A DNA stretch of 64,000 nt from a bacterium (GCA_030524675.1 JAUNGE010000003.1:1-64000); one strand, 5' to 3'. Shown: positions 17,090-27,195, counted from the first letter of the stretch. A program made the numbers and translations. Notes: a model not told the origin generated them from the letters alone.

Positions 17090-18610
17090 ATGAAAAAAAT
17101 AGCAACAATGATTATGACAGGAATTATGGCAGCTGTAATCAGTATGACAGCATTTGCCGGTGAATGGAAAGCAGACCAGAATGGTTGGTGGTATGATAAC
17201 GGAAATGGTACATGGCCAGCAAACTGTTGGCAGTGGATTGATGGTAACAATGATGGGACAGCAGAGTGTTATTATTTCAATCAGCAGGGATATTGTCTGT
17301 TAAATACAGTGACACCGGATGGATATACGGTAAATGCAGATGGTGCATGGACGACTAATGGAATTCTTCAGACAAAATTTGTAGGACAATATACAGTAGA
17401 AAACGAAGATTATCTGGGTAAACATGATGATAGCCAGTCAATCACATCGGTGCTGGCAGTTGACCTTGTTACAGATGCATACGCTAATGACTGTATATAC
17501 ACAGTGGGAAAGAGTGAAAAAACGGAAATAACTTGTATGTACCGCATACCAAGAGTTAATCTATCCAGTAGTGATGTGGAGAAAATCAATTCGGAAATAT
17601 ATAGTTCTTTATCCCCAATAATTGAAGATGCCGTTGTGGAAATCGACGAGTATGGATATCCTTGTACAAGCAATGAAATTATATATTATTGGTCAGTTAA
17701 TGGCGATGTTCTGTCACTTGTAATAAGAAATAGCAGTTATCCAGATTTTGGTGGTGGATATGAATATATGGTTTACAATATCTCTGTTTCTACCGGAAAT
17801 AGATTATCTAAAAATGAACTAATCTCTGTGGCGAGGATATCACCGGAAAATTATCATGATACGTTATGGCAAGCATTAGGTTCTGCATATTTCCAAGATA
17901 AAGAATCATGCATAGCTCAAATGGGATATGATGATTTCTTTCGCACACAGTTAGAAAAAACATTATCCGAGGATAATATTCAGAACTGTGTTCCATATTT
18001 TAATGAGGATGGTCAACTCTGCATTATTGGAGCAATATATTTGCTTGGTGAGGCTGATTTTTATTATCACGAAATCAATTTAGGGAATTTTGTTATCAAT
18101 GCAGCATTTAGTGAGTATATGGAAACTCAAGCCAATGCTGTCAATAGTGATGCTTTCGCTGAACGATATAAGGCAATATTATTACAACATCCTGAGTCTA
18201 CGCCGTTTTCTTGGGGGTCCAATACAATTTATATTGATACTGAATATACGCTCTATGATGTAGACAAAAACGGAATTCCTGAACTTATAGTGAAGGAGGA
18301 TGGGTCGAAGTATTATATTTACTCTTTTAACGGAACAGATGTTATTTCAAGTGATGTGTGTTATTGGTCTTATGGTGAGTGTTTGTATGAGTATGAAGGA
18401 AATGGAATTGCAATCCATGATGGCGGTAGGGGAAGCATGAGAATTGAGTACGTCTCATTATATTCGATGGTGAACAATAAGTTGGTATGGTCAGAGGAAC
18501 TTATGAGTACAGATGAGTGCTCCTTCGATGAGTTATACTCTTTCTTGGATAGTCTGACTCCAATCAACGATTTTCATTCGATTACTGATGACTCGTATCT
18601 GTTCAATTAA
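17090..18610 (+). CDS. Secreted wall-binding-like protein with RsiV/PdaC-type domain (506 aa)
   Basis: Signal peptide ending in AFA|GEW (about residue 24). Residues 25-85 form an aromatic module (GEWKADQNGWWYDNGNGTWP, then WQWIDGNNDGTAECYYF and GYTVNADGAWT) that recurs at the start of the gene at 34081. Residues about 110-345 have the layout of DUF4163/DUF3298 domains of RsiV and PdaC (IPRVNLSSSDVEKINSEIYS, YMVYNISVSTGNRLSKNELI, ending NFVINAAFSEYM). A C-terminal domain contains YDVDKNGIPELIVKEDGSKY, an EF-hand-like segment also seen in the lipoprotein at 9759. Extracytoplasmic; binding to wall polymers is inferred from the aromatic repeats. Confidence 0.75.
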   Translation: MKKIATMIMTGIMAAVISMTAFAGEWKADQNGWWYDNGNGTWPANCWQWIDGNNDGTAECYYFNQQGYCLLNTVTPDGYTVNADGAWTTNGILQTKFVGQYTVENEDYLGKHDDSQSITSVLAVDLVTDAYANDCIYTVGKSEKTEITCMYRIPRVNLSSSDVEKINSEIYSSLSPIIEDAVVEIDEYGYPCTSNEIIYYWSVNGDVLSLVIRNSSYPDFGGGYEYMVYNISVSTGNRLSKNELISVARISPENYHDTLWQALGSAYFQDKESCIAQMGYDDFFRTQLEKTLSEDNIQNCVPYFNEDGQLCIIGAIYLLGEADFYYHEINLGNFVINAAFSEYMETQANAVNSDAFAERYKAILLQHPESTPFSWGSNTIYIDTEYTLYDVDKNGIPELIVKEDGSKYYIYSFNGTDVISSDVCYWSYGECLYEYEGNGIAIHDGGRGSMRIEYVSLYSMVNNKLVWSEELMSTDECSFDELYSFLDSLTPINDFHSITDDSYLFN

Positions 18611-18619
18611 CTGAATTAA

Positions 18620-18839
18620 GCAAGAATAAAGATGGGTGTCCAGAATGGTACAATCCCTCGGCTCTGGGTTTCCAATAGGGGCGAGTAGCATCCCTGTTGG
18701 CACACGATTTTCCGTAGGAAAGTCTAGTGTATTATACCTTTGCTGACCGGAAAAGGAGGCAAAGGTATATATTAGTCCTCGTTCTTGCCACAGAAATACG
18801 CCTATTCTTTGTCCTCTGTGGGTAGCTTCAAGATTTGTT
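18620..18839. other. Non-coding stretch with several hairpins
   Basis: No gene here. It contains TATACCTTTGC (18733-18743) paired with GCAAAGGTATA (18759-18769), an 11-bp perfect stem; a small TTTTCC/GGAAA hairpin just before it; and CCACAGA paired with TCTGTGG near 18788-18824. The density of stems suggests a structured RNA or the remnant of a small transposable element between a complete gene and a 5'-truncated one. Confidence 0.4.
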
Positions 18840-19307
18840 TTGCAAGCTGCTGTAACAGTTCTGATGTACTTTCATCCATTGGGAGCATGGGATTGGAATG
18901 TAGCGGATTATGGAATGTTATGTGCTTCCAAATCGGATTTTATAGATTGCGGCAGTTATTATGAAGTAAAAAATCAGGAATTAAAAGCAGTGAAGCAATA
19001 CGATGCAGAGTTTGAGGGAGAAAATGCATATGCCAGTCATAGATTGCCAAATGGAAAATATGCATGGCATAAAGGAAATAGAGAATATGAAAGCACATCC
19101 ATATATACAGGAAGTTTGTATATGATGAAAGATGCAGAAATTATAAATTGTGATGATAGTGCGGATAAAAGAGTGGAAATTGTATTGCCTTTGGAGGAAT
19201 ATTTGGAAAAGTGGGAGGAATTGCCTGGGATAGAACAAGGTATTCTGTGGGGATATATCTCAGAGGAAAATGACAAAGGCTATATAACAAAAGTTCAAAT
19301 AAAATAA
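18840..19307 (+). pseudogene. Probable 5'-truncated hypothetical gene
   Basis: An open frame of 155 codons ends at 19307, but its only upstream starts are TTG at 18840 or ATG at 18864 without a ribosome site. The sequence (for example GMLCASKSDFIDCGSYYEVK, later VEIVLPLEEYLEKWEELPGI) reads like a real protein C-terminus with good codon use. I do not recognise the family. The best reading is a gene fragment whose start was lost when the structured segment in front of it was placed or deleted. A weakly translated intact gene is also possible. Confidence 0.45.
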
Positions 19308-19360
19308 TATAGCATTGTTTATATCGGAAAATGAGAAATAGAGAGAAGGAGAACAGACTC

Positions 19361-19954
19361 ATGAAAAATTCTCAGCAAGGAATGTTTACAGTGGAAGCCA
19401 GTATTATTTTTCCGGTTATTTTTATCACCATTCTTTCCATTCTGTGGATGGGAATGGCGCACACGCAGAATATCATGGCGGCGAGCGCGGCAATGCGTGC
19501 GGCAAACCGTGCCGCTTCCTACTGGGAGTATACAGGAGGCTCCAATCCGACTGTTTTTCAGACAGTGGATTCCGCAGAAAATCTGGTAAATGCTAACAGC
19601 TTCAGCAATCATGACCCCTACCGTTATCTGTTTGAAGGACTGGAAACAGGGCAGCGGGTCGCGAATACAGAAACGTATGTGAAGAAATTAACAGGAGATA
19701 TGCCGAAACTGGTAGAGGAAGAGAAGTCTCTGCCACGGGTGGAAAAAACAGGCGGCCTATTGAAGAAGTATGTGCAGGTGACAGTCGAGAAGGAGTACAT
19801 CAATCCTTTGGCTGGCATTATGAAAAATATGGGGTTTCAGGACGTGGACATGAATCAGGAAGTGGTGGTTCGTGTGCCATTGAATAATCCAGGCGAGTTT
19901 GTCAGAAATGTATCTATTATTTACGATTTGTACAAGGGAATCCTGCTGGATTGA
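19361..19954 (+). CDS. tadE: TadE-like pseudopilin (197 aa)
   Basis: Start at 19361 (MKNSQQGMFTVEASIIFPVI) with AAGGAG upstream. The short N-terminus G-M-F-T-V-E-A-S followed by a hydrophobic helix is the TadE signature (TVEA motif), including a likely prepilin peptidase site. The rest is a soluble outer domain that ends FVRNVSIIYDLYKGILLD. Pseudopilins of this class are needed for Tad pilus biogenesis. It restarts the pilus genes after a 3-kb block of other genes. Confidence 0.8.
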   Translation: MKNSQQGMFTVEASIIFPVIFITILSILWMGMAHTQNIMAASAAMRAANRAASYWEYTGGSNPTVFQTVDSAENLVNANSFSNHDPYRYLFEGLETGQRVANTETYVKKLTGDMPKLVEEEKSLPRVEKTGGLLKKYVQVTVEKEYINPLAGIMKNMGFQDVDMNQEVVVRVPLNNPGEFVRNVSIIYDLYKGILLD

Positions 19955-20025
19955 AAACTGAAATGGTATCAAAAAAGCAACAAACGAAGAGTTGAAAGCA
20001 GCAAATGAGGAGTTGGCGGGGGAGT

Positions 20026-23001
20026 ATGAGTGAGAAGACGAAGAAAAACTGCAGAGGAGTTATCAGTATTTTTCTGATTATAATATTTATTTCCTGTTAT
20101 GTTTTGACAGGGCTTCTGGTGGATGGCGGACGTTACCGTCTTGCTATGACAATGGCGGAAAGCACACTGGATACTGCCAGCAATTCTATTTTATCCAGAT
20201 ATAATAAGCTGGTCTACGATTTATACGGGCTTCTGGCTACAGATTCCGTAAAAGAAGAAGATTTGACAGCACTTTTTACCCATTATGTCGATGACACATT
20301 GCAGCTTTCTGATATTGATTATTCGAATTTGAGCACGATTTTGGGTGATGCCATAGTGGGTGCCGCAAACGGCGAACAGGATGCTTTTGTGGATTTATAT
20401 GATTTTCAGGCGGAAATTACCAGTGGAAGTTCTGTAACGCTGGCAACCACAGAAAATGTGGAATATCAGATTTTAGAGCATATGAAATATCGGGCGCCGA
20501 TTCAGGTAATGAAGGGAGCGGACGGTTTTTTAAATAATATAGCAAGTTTGCTTACAGTGAAAGACCGCCTGCAGGCCGCTAAGGAAAAAGTTGGTGTCAC
20601 AAAAGAGTATGAGAGCAAGGATTTGTTTGCACATTGCTCAGAGTTAATTGATACAATCAATCGGTTTAATGAGGGGCTTCTGGCATTTTCTCTGGAACCG
20701 GATATGCAGAGGCAGAGTATGGAGGGAGTATCTGATACAGGTCATGCAAAAGATTGTATGGAATATATCAGAGAATTTGACAGAAAGGCAGCAGAAATCA
20801 GCAGGCAGGAACAACAGAAGCTGGATGAGAGACTTCAGGAAGAATTGGAAAAGAAAAAGAAGGAGAAAGAGAAGAATACATCCAACAGTGGAGACAAGAA
20901 TAAAACGGATGAAAAGGAAGAGGATTCCTCAGATGAGGAAGAAGTGACACTGACAGAAGAGGAGATTCAGCAGATAAAGAGTGAAGTGTGGACAGAATTC
21001 TGGCCGCAGTATCAGGAAGCTGAAAATGAACTTATTTTAAAGTACCAGAATATGGCACAGCAAGCTTCTGCTTTCTATGATACAGCGAATACTCTGCGTG
21101 ATGAGATAGAGCGGGTATATCAGGAGTATGAGAAGTACATTGCAGCTCTGGAAAACAAGATGAAAGAGCACAGTGGCAATGAGGATTATAAGACAGTATT
21201 TGAGCCGGAGATTGAACTGGCAAAATCAAATTGCGGCGAAGTACTGAAAAATCTGGATATTATTTTGTCTTCCAGAAAATATGCCCGTGAAATAGGGGAA
21301 GATACTTTGACGGATGAAGTCTTGAACTCTTATTTGGAGAGCGCTGCGAATCAGATGATTGTTAATTTGCGAAATGGTACGGGCTATAACAGCTTAGAAA
21401 ATGCAGTGCAGGCAGAGAGGGGAAGTTCCACCATGTTTGGACAGATTGGAACGTATACTCTTGATGTTGTGAATCCAAATTTAAACAGTCTGTATGATAT
21501 GTGTCACTATTTTTATACGGGGCATACGCAGGAGATTGATGTTCGCAATGCAGATACAATTAAGAAAGAAGAAAAACTGGAGAAGGAAAAAGAGGTAAAA
21601 GAAAAAGATGACCTCCGGAATCTGGATGCAGCGAATTTATCCGTGAATTTTACACCGAAGCCGGAAACAAATCCCAATATGTGTCAGGTTAGTGCTGATT
21701 TTCAGAATGGAGACAATGAAAACATTGATGTAGAGCAGACCATGCAGAACGGGCTGAATCTGATTCAGGGGATTGCGGATATGTTGGAAGGCGCCAGAGA
21801 TAATCTCTATGTCAATGAATATGCTCTCATTACATTTCCAAATGTAGTTCACCATTACAACATGGACGAGAAAGCACGTGAGAAAAAGGAAAAAGAGATT
21901 GTCACACATCTTTTGGACAAAGAGTACAATAAGTACAATGCAACGCAGGCAGAAGTGGAATATATCATCACAGGAAATCCAGATACAAAAGCAAGCGTGG
22001 TGAACATAGAAGCAAGGCTTCTGGGAATTCGTACTATACTGAACCTGGTAGCTATCTTTACGGACACAGCAAAAATCTCACAGGCGAATACAATCGCCGC
22101 GGCAGCAGGACCGTTCGCACCGTTGGCAAGTATTCTGTTACTGACGGGATGGGCACTTGCAGAATCTGCGATTGATGTCTCCTATTTGATGAATGGGGAG
22201 GAAGTTCCTGTTTTAAAGCGTTCAGCTGATTGGCAGATTTCTATAGAAGGAGTTTTGAAAAAAGTAGTGAAGCAATTTGCAGAACAGGCAGCGGATTATA
22301 TCAGTGATAAGTGCAGTCAGTATTTGGATAAAGCGGAAGAAAAAGTGAACGGAGTGATTTATGAAGTCTATAAAAATGGCTCAGATGTAGGAACTGGCAT
22401 TTCCACAGCTTCTTCTGAGATGAAAGTATGGATAGATGCGGGAAACAGCAGTGGGATTGCGGAAATTCAGGAAGTGAACAGTGAATTTTTTAATGGCTTT
22501 CAGCAAGAACTGTATGCTGCTGGAAATACGTTAAATGACACATTTTCTGACGATGCAAGAGAACAGGCAGTGGCAGCTGTCAGCAAAGCATTTAAGAATA
22601 CGAAGAAGAATGTAAAAAACAGCATTAATACCAAACTCACAAATATGACAGACAGTATGATGGACAAGTTTGCAGAAAAGCTGCCGATTGGACAGGTAGT
22701 TTCCGGAGGAAGCAGTGAGGGTGAGGCTTCCATTAAATTTGATTATATCGATTATATGCGGGTGTTTCTGTTGTTTATGGATCAGACTGTGAAAGTACAA
22801 CGAATTCAGCAGTTGATTCAGGCAAATATACGGTACGGTCAGGGAAATACAGAATTTTCTCTGGAAAACTGTCATACAGGAGTCTGGGCGGATATGAAAT
22901 GCTCCATTAAGTTTCTGTTTATGTCAGAGGCGGTAGTACCAGAACAGCTGAAGCAGAACGGAAGGCTGCAGTTTACCGTACATTCAGCAAAAACATATTA
23001 A
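20026..23001 (+). CDS. DUF5702 protein, large TadG-like Tad component (991 aa)
   Basis: Start at 20026 with GGGGGAG upstream. One N-terminal TM (GVISIFLIIIFISCYVLTGL, about residues 11-33) is followed by DGGRYRLAMTMAESTLDTAS, the hallmark of TadG/DUF5702 proteins. A long charged coiled-coil (about 250-330, rich in KEKE and DEEE runs) and a second helical region follow; near residue 690 a hydrophobic patch (ANTIAAAAGPFAPLASILLL) may insert in the membrane. Between two TadE genes, it should be an outer-surface part of the pilus apparatus. Exact role unknown; unusually long relative to proteobacterial TadG (about 400-600). Confidence 0.75.
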   Translation: MSEKTKKNCRGVISIFLIIIFISCYVLTGLLVDGGRYRLAMTMAESTLDTASNSILSRYNKLVYDLYGLLATDSVKEEDLTALFTHYVDDTLQLSDIDYSNLSTILGDAIVGAANGEQDAFVDLYDFQAEITSGSSVTLATTENVEYQILEHMKYRAPIQVMKGADGFLNNIASLLTVKDRLQAAKEKVGVTKEYESKDLFAHCSELIDTINRFNEGLLAFSLEPDMQRQSMEGVSDTGHAKDCMEYIREFDRKAAEISRQEQQKLDERLQEELEKKKKEKEKNTSNSGDKNKTDEKEEDSSDEEEVTLTEEEIQQIKSEVWTEFWPQYQEAENELILKYQNMAQQASAFYDTANTLRDEIERVYQEYEKYIAALENKMKEHSGNEDYKTVFEPEIELAKSNCGEVLKNLDIILSSRKYAREIGEDTLTDEVLNSYLESAANQMIVNLRNGTGYNSLENAVQAERGSSTMFGQIGTYTLDVVNPNLNSLYDMCHYFYTGHTQEIDVRNADTIKKEEKLEKEKEVKEKDDLRNLDAANLSVNFTPKPETNPNMCQVSADFQNGDNENIDVEQTMQNGLNLIQGIADMLEGARDNLYVNEYALITFPNVVHHYNMDEKAREKKEKEIVTHLLDKEYNKYNATQAEVEYIITGNPDTKASVVNIEARLLGIRTILNLVAIFTDTAKISQANTIAAAAGPFAPLASILLLTGWALAESAIDVSYLMNGEEVPVLKRSADWQISIEGVLKKVVKQFAEQAADYISDKCSQYLDKAEEKVNGVIYEVYKNGSDVGTGISTASSEMKVWIDAGNSSGIAEIQEVNSEFFNGFQQELYAAGNTLNDTFSDDAREQAVAAVSKAFKNTKKNVKNSINTKLTNMTDSMMDKFAEKLPIGQVVSGGSSEGEASIKFDYIDYMRVFLLFMDQTVKVQRIQQLIQANIRYGQGNTEFSLENCHTGVWADMKCSIKFLFMSEAVVPEQLKQNGRLQFTVHSAKTY

Positions 23002-23077
23002 TACATACTGATAGGGTACAAAGAAGCGTGCGAGACAGAAGAAAAACAGCACGAAGATGCAAAGGAGGGATACAGAA

Positions 23078-23779
23078 ATGGGACAGGAAAGAGGGTCTTT
23101 GACCGTGGAAGCAACGATTACATTGCCTGTTTTTATTCTGGTTCTTTTATTTATCATCAATTTTTTAAATATTTTTTATCTGCAGCTTGTCATTCAGCAG
23201 GGATTAAATAATGTGGGGAACACAGTGAGTGAATACTGTTATGCGATTGATTTGGTGGAAGGAATTGAGAATTTTTCTCTCTCTGAGGAGACAAAAGGAA
23301 AGGAAACTGCTTTAAAGGGGGCTGTGGAAGGAATGATTTCTTCTGGCACAACAGCACTGTCTATTTTAAATGGAAATCTGAACTTGGATACACTGCCAAC
23401 TCTGGTTGAGAGTGGAAAAAAACTGTATGAAAGTGTAAAAGAGGCAGAAAGTACAATCAAAAGTGTTGGGGTATCAGATGTCAAAAGTTATCTGTTTTCT
23501 ACAGCTGTGGATGTCGGAGGAGGAAGTATTGTATCCGTTATGATGGACGAATATATGAACCAGGTCAAAGTCAATCGAAATATGATAGATGGAGAGATTC
23601 AATATCGTGTATTTATTGATGCGGCCAATCAATATGATTTGGTTTTTGTGGCAACGTATCAATATCATGACTCTCTGATGGACATGTTTCAGAAAAAAGT
23701 ATCACTGCGCCAGGTGGTTCGTGTACATCCGTGGGTAGGAGGCAAAACAGAAGGAATTCGCCAGAGCATTTTTCAATAG
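23078..23779 (+). CDS. TadE-like pseudopilin, second copy (233 aa)
   Basis: Start at 23078 (MGQERGSLTVEATITLPVFI) with AAAGGAGGG upstream. The TVEA motif and the following 25-residue hydrophobic helix mark a TadE/TadG-like pseudopilin. The outer domain ends in the basic stretch KKVSLRQVVRVHPWVGGK. Lies between the DUF5702 gene and a prepilin peptidase gene. Confidence 0.78.
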   Translation: MGQERGSLTVEATITLPVFILVLLFIINFLNIFYLQLVIQQGLNNVGNTVSEYCYAIDLVEGIENFSLSEETKGKETALKGAVEGMISSGTTALSILNGNLNLDTLPTLVESGKKLYESVKEAESTIKSVGVSDVKSYLFSTAVDVGGGSIVSVMMDEYMNQVKVNRNMIDGEIQYRVFIDAANQYDLVFVATYQYHDSLMDMFQKKVSLRQVVRVHPWVGGKTEGIRQSIFQ

Positions 23780-23818
23780 GAAGCACTATCAAATGAAATG
23801 CGTCAGAAAGAGGACAAG

Positions 23819-24415
23819 ATGGGAACTGGGATGATTGTAGGCTTGACATTTTTTATTGGAGCAGGGGCAGGAGTCTGGGACTGGTTTGTAATAAAATATT
23901 GTGCGCCTGAAGTAACAGGAAGAAAATGCAGAGGAGTTGTTATCAGCAGCGCGATTCTCTTATCTTTTTTTTCTTTGTGGCTGTGGAAATTTTTGACATA
24001 TCCATTTTGTGCATTTTTGATTCTGACAAACCTGCTTCTTTCTATGGCTGTGATTGACCGGAGATGGAAATTGATACCGGACAAGGGACTTCTTCTGTTT
24101 TTGCCATGGATTGTGACATATCATATCTGGGCATTGCCAGCAGGAATTTTGTACAACAGTATATTGGGAGCGGCTTGCGGAGGACTGGTTTTGTTCTTGC
24201 TATGGTTTTTCAGTAAAGGCAGCATTGGATTTGGGGATGTAAAACTAATTGTATTGTGCGGTGCGTTGAGCGGCTTTCCAGGTATATTTTCTCTGTTGTT
24301 TAGAAGTATGTTTTTGGCTATGTTGTACAGCGTGATTTTGCTTATAAAAAAGAAAGCATCTTTAAAAACAGAGCTGCCATTTGTGCCGTTCCTGTTTTTA
24401 GGAGCTGTTTTATAA
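23819..24415 (+). CDS. tadV: A24 prepilin peptidase, copy 1 (198 aa)
   Basis: Start at 23819 (MGTGMIVGLTFFIGAGAGVW). A polytopic membrane aspartyl protease with the first catalytic Asp in AVIDRRWKLIPDK and the second in the invariant GFGDVK motif. It lacks the N-terminal methyltransferase domain, as do all TadV/CpaA proteins. It should cleave the Flp and TadE leaders. Follows the second tadE gene closely. Confidence 0.85.
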   Translation: MGTGMIVGLTFFIGAGAGVWDWFVIKYCAPEVTGRKCRGVVISSAILLSFFSLWLWKFLTYPFCAFLILTNLLLSMAVIDRRWKLIPDKGLLLFLPWIVTYHIWALPAGILYNSILGAACGGLVLFLLWFFSKGSIGFGDVKLIVLCGALSGFPGIFSLLFRSMFLAMLYSVILLIKKKASLKTELPFVPFLFLGAVL

Positions 24416-24508
24416 AATATCTACAGAAAACACAGATAAAAGTAAAAAGAAAGAGAAGAATCTGTTTGATAGTATCAGGGTAAAGGGAAAAAGAGGAGGA
24501 GAAGTAAA

Positions 24509-25849
24509 ATGGGCCAAAGAGAAGTTACATATCAAGCGATTGGAGAGAATACCTATCTGGTGATTATGCCTCCAGCAGAGGCAAAAGTGATTCCTTATCT
24601 CACAAAGATGGTGGAAAACAATAAGATTTTAGGACTGCTGCCCATGGCTAGTCAGACGATTGATGGAAGAACGAAATTCAGCTATGAGATTACAAGAAAA
24701 TCCAGATTGATTGATGTGGTATCTGGAAAGCAGGTTGGAGCAGCGCAGGGTGAAAAAATTATTGGGAATTTGGTTCAGGCGCTTTTAAGGTTGGACCGCT
24801 ATTTTCTGAGAATGTCACAATGTGTGTTGGAGACAGAGTACATTTTTGTAGATGACGCATGGAATGTGTATTTGCCCTATTATCCGGTTGAGATACAGGG
24901 AATGACAGATGGGAATAAAGCAGTAAGTGAGTTCTTTTTAAATTTATTGGGTACTTGCTTTATTACAGAAGAACGTGTTGAGTATTATGATAAGCTGATG
25001 CGTTTTTTAATTATGCCTGGTTTTTCTCTTGCGAAGTTTCAGGAAATTGTGATTACCAAAAAAGAAGCGCAGGCAGTTTCTTCAAAACCAATGGAACAAA
25101 CAAATTACAAAAAAACGGAGCAGAATTCTCTGGATGTGGCTGCTCATTCCATAATACAAAAAAAAGAAGAAAAAGGGTTATTGAAAAAGGAAGTAAAAAG
25201 ACAAAACGATTCTTGGCAGGACAGCATTGCGATTCCAGGGGGAGGCAGCAGAGCAGAGAATGTAGAAATAGATCAAAAGCCGGAGAGACTTGCAGAAAAA
25301 AATAAAGTGGAAAAAAAGAAAAGAGATGGAAAAAGTTTCTTTGGATTTTCTTTTAGAAAGAAGGAGTCTCAAAACTTAAATATGGAAGAAGATATCATGA
25401 TGATTCCGGCTGGAGCCAAGAAGGAGGAGAAGAATTTTTCTACTCCTAATATTCCAGGAAGAACATTTGGCGGAGAAAACAGGAAAAACAAAGCAGATGA
25501 TTTTGCTGGAACGATTCAGATGAATGAGGAGTTAAATGCTACAGTTATACTGGGAGAAGGGGCTAGGAAACAGCCATATTTGTTGTATCAAGGCAGAAAA
25601 GAGGAGATAACAAAACAGGCATTTAAGATTGGAAGGTCAGGAGGAGATTTTGCTGTTCAGAAAAAGACAGTTTCGGAACCCCATGCACAGATTGCATGTA
25701 TTCAGGACAGTTATTATTTGACAGACTTGAATTCTACGAATCATACCTATCTGAATGGAACTATGATAGACCCTTATAAACCGCAGGAACTGCACAATGC
25801 GGACGTGATACGGCTGGCAGATCAGGAGATGACGTTCTATGAAGGATAA
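24509..25849 (+). CDS. DUF6382 + FHA domain protein (446 aa)
   Basis: Residues 1-180 are the DUF6382 domain (starts MGQREVTYQAIGENTYLVIM). A Lys/Gln-rich linker follows (about 190-340). The C-terminal FHA domain (about 360-446) shows all key features: GRSGG, S-E-P-H (SEPHAQI), and DLNSTNHTYLNG. FHA domains bind phosphothreonine. Just before it, at T345, is the sequence TVIL, a T-x-x-L motif of the type FHA domains prefer, so intramolecular switching is possible (inference). First gene of the signalling block; kinases and phosphatases lie right behind it. GAGGAGGAG precedes the ATG. Confidence 0.85.
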   Translation: MGQREVTYQAIGENTYLVIMPPAEAKVIPYLTKMVENNKILGLLPMASQTIDGRTKFSYEITRKSRLIDVVSGKQVGAAQGEKIIGNLVQALLRLDRYFLRMSQCVLETEYIFVDDAWNVYLPYYPVEIQGMTDGNKAVSEFFLNLLGTCFITEERVEYYDKLMRFLIMPGFSLAKFQEIVITKKEAQAVSSKPMEQTNYKKTEQNSLDVAAHSIIQKKEEKGLLKKEVKRQNDSWQDSIAIPGGGSRAENVEIDQKPERLAEKNKVEKKKRDGKSFFGFSFRKKESQNLNMEEDIMMIPAGAKKEEKNFSTPNIPGRTFGGENRKNKADDFAGTIQMNEELNATVILGEGARKQPYLLYQGRKEEITKQAFKIGRSGGDFAVQKKTVSEPHAQIACIQDSYYLTDLNSTNHTYLNGTMIDPYKPQELHNADVIRLADQEMTFYEG

Positions 25850-25893
25850 CAGAGAAATTGTGCGATGTACGAACACGCAGAATCGAGGGAGAC

Positions 25894-26676
25894 ATGGCAA
25901 GGTATCGGTATGAGGTAGAAATGATGACAGACTGCGGAAATGTTCGCCCGTATAATCAGGACAGCCTTCTTTGCAGAAAAGGAAGTTTAAATGGAGACGA
26001 TTTCTTTCTTTTGGCAGTGGCGGATGGCATGGGAGGAATGGAGAGAGGAGAACTTGCCAGCAGTGAGATTATGAATGTGCTGGACGGATGGTGGAAGAAC
26101 TCTCTGAAAATTGTACTGGAAAATGGAGTTCAAATAGAAGAAGTCAGTTCAAGTCTCTCTTATGCGATTGAAGCAGGAAACCGAAGAATCCGAGAATTGG
26201 CAGAAACAGAAGGAATTCATACCGGAACGACATTGTCTCTTATCTTTCTTTATAAAGAGCAATATTTGATGAAACATATTGGGGATAGCCGGATTTATTG
26301 TCTGAGAGAGCATGCTGCGTATCAGATCTCTGAAGATCATACCTGGTGCCAGCAGGAAGTAGAAAAGGGAAATCTTTCCAGAGAAGAAGCAGAACATCAT
26401 ACGATGAAACATGTGCTGACCAATGCAATCGGAGGAAGAGAGTCATTGCGTATTGATACCAAAGTAGGAGAGTTTCGTAAAAAAGACAGAATCGTGTTGT
26501 GTACCGATGGTTTTTATAATTATGTTTCCAACAAAGAGATAGTGAAATTGCTGGGAGGAAAAGAAAAGCCAAAGCGAAAGCTGCAGAAAGCATTTATGGC
26601 GGTCAAGGAAACGACAGCTTCTGATAATATTTCTGTGATTTTGATTCAGAGGAAACGACAGTGGTTATGGGGGTAA
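25894..26676 (+). CDS. PP2C-type Ser/Thr phosphatase, copy 1 (260 aa)
   Basis: Start at 25894 (MARYRYEVEMMTDCGNVRPY) with GAGGGAG upstream. All PP2C metal-binding motifs are present: NQDS, VADGMGGMERGE, IGDSRIY, EDHTWCQQE, CTDGFYNYV and the final DNIS. Length is normal for bacterial PrpC/Stp. It should remove phosphate from the targets of the two kinases downstream. Close spacing on both sides supports one operon. Confidence 0.9.
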   Translation: MARYRYEVEMMTDCGNVRPYNQDSLLCRKGSLNGDDFFLLAVADGMGGMERGELASSEIMNVLDGWWKNSLKIVLENGVQIEEVSSSLSYAIEAGNRRIRELAETEGIHTGTTLSLIFLYKEQYLMKHIGDSRIYCLREHAAYQISEDHTWCQQEVEKGNLSREEAEHHTMKHVLTNAIGGRESLRIDTKVGEFRKKDRIVLCTDGFYNYVSNKEIVKLLGGKEKPKRKLQKAFMAVKETTASDNISVILIQRKRQWLWG

Positions 26677-26688
26677 GAGGAAAACAGC

Positions 26689-27195
26689 ATGGAAACTGTA
26701 GCGCAGGGAATTTGTTTTTTATTTCTGCTTGGTGCAGTCTGGCAGGATATCACTACAAGAAAAATAAAAAACTGGTATAACATGACTGGTGTCTTTGTGG
26801 GAATAGTACTTGGCATATTTGGAGGAGTGCATGGAGTCAAAGAAGCTTTCCTGGGATTTGGAATCGCTTTTCTGATTGGAATAGCAGGATACGTGTTAGG
26901 ATTGTTTCGTGCTGGAGATGCTAAATTTTTGTGGGGAATCGGAGCTATGAAAGGGTGGTTTCGCTTTTTAAACTGTTTTATCTTGGGAATTTTAGCAGGC
27001 GGAATGATTGCTTTTGCGATTCTGCTTATAAAAAAAGATGGGAAAAAGCGTATAAAGCATATGGGTACCTATTTAAAGTTTCTCTGGTTAAACCGCTCAT
27101 ATACCCCTTATGTGTCAGAAAATCAGAAAGAATTTCCGTTTTCTGTACCTGTCGCATTAGGCGCGGTTTTGGATGTCTTTATTTTGATTTTATGA
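26689..27195 (+). CDS. A24 prepilin peptidase, copy 2 (168 aa)
   Basis: A smaller A24 peptidase: first Asp in AVWQDITTRKIKNWYN, second in GAGDAK. Four to five TMs. Both catalytic aspartates are kept, so it is probably active. Having a second peptidase inside the phosphatase/kinase block, 13 nt after a PP2C gene, suggests that the pilus and signalling genes are one functional set. It may have a different pilin substrate. Confidence 0.82.
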   Translation: METVAQGICFLFLLGAVWQDITTRKIKNWYNMTGVFVGIVLGIFGGVHGVKEAFLGFGIAFLIGIAGYVLGLFRAGDAKFLWGIGAMKGWFRFLNCFILGILAGGMIAFAILLIKKDGKKRIKHMGTYLKFLWLNRSYTPYVSENQKEFPFSVPVALGAVLDVFILIL

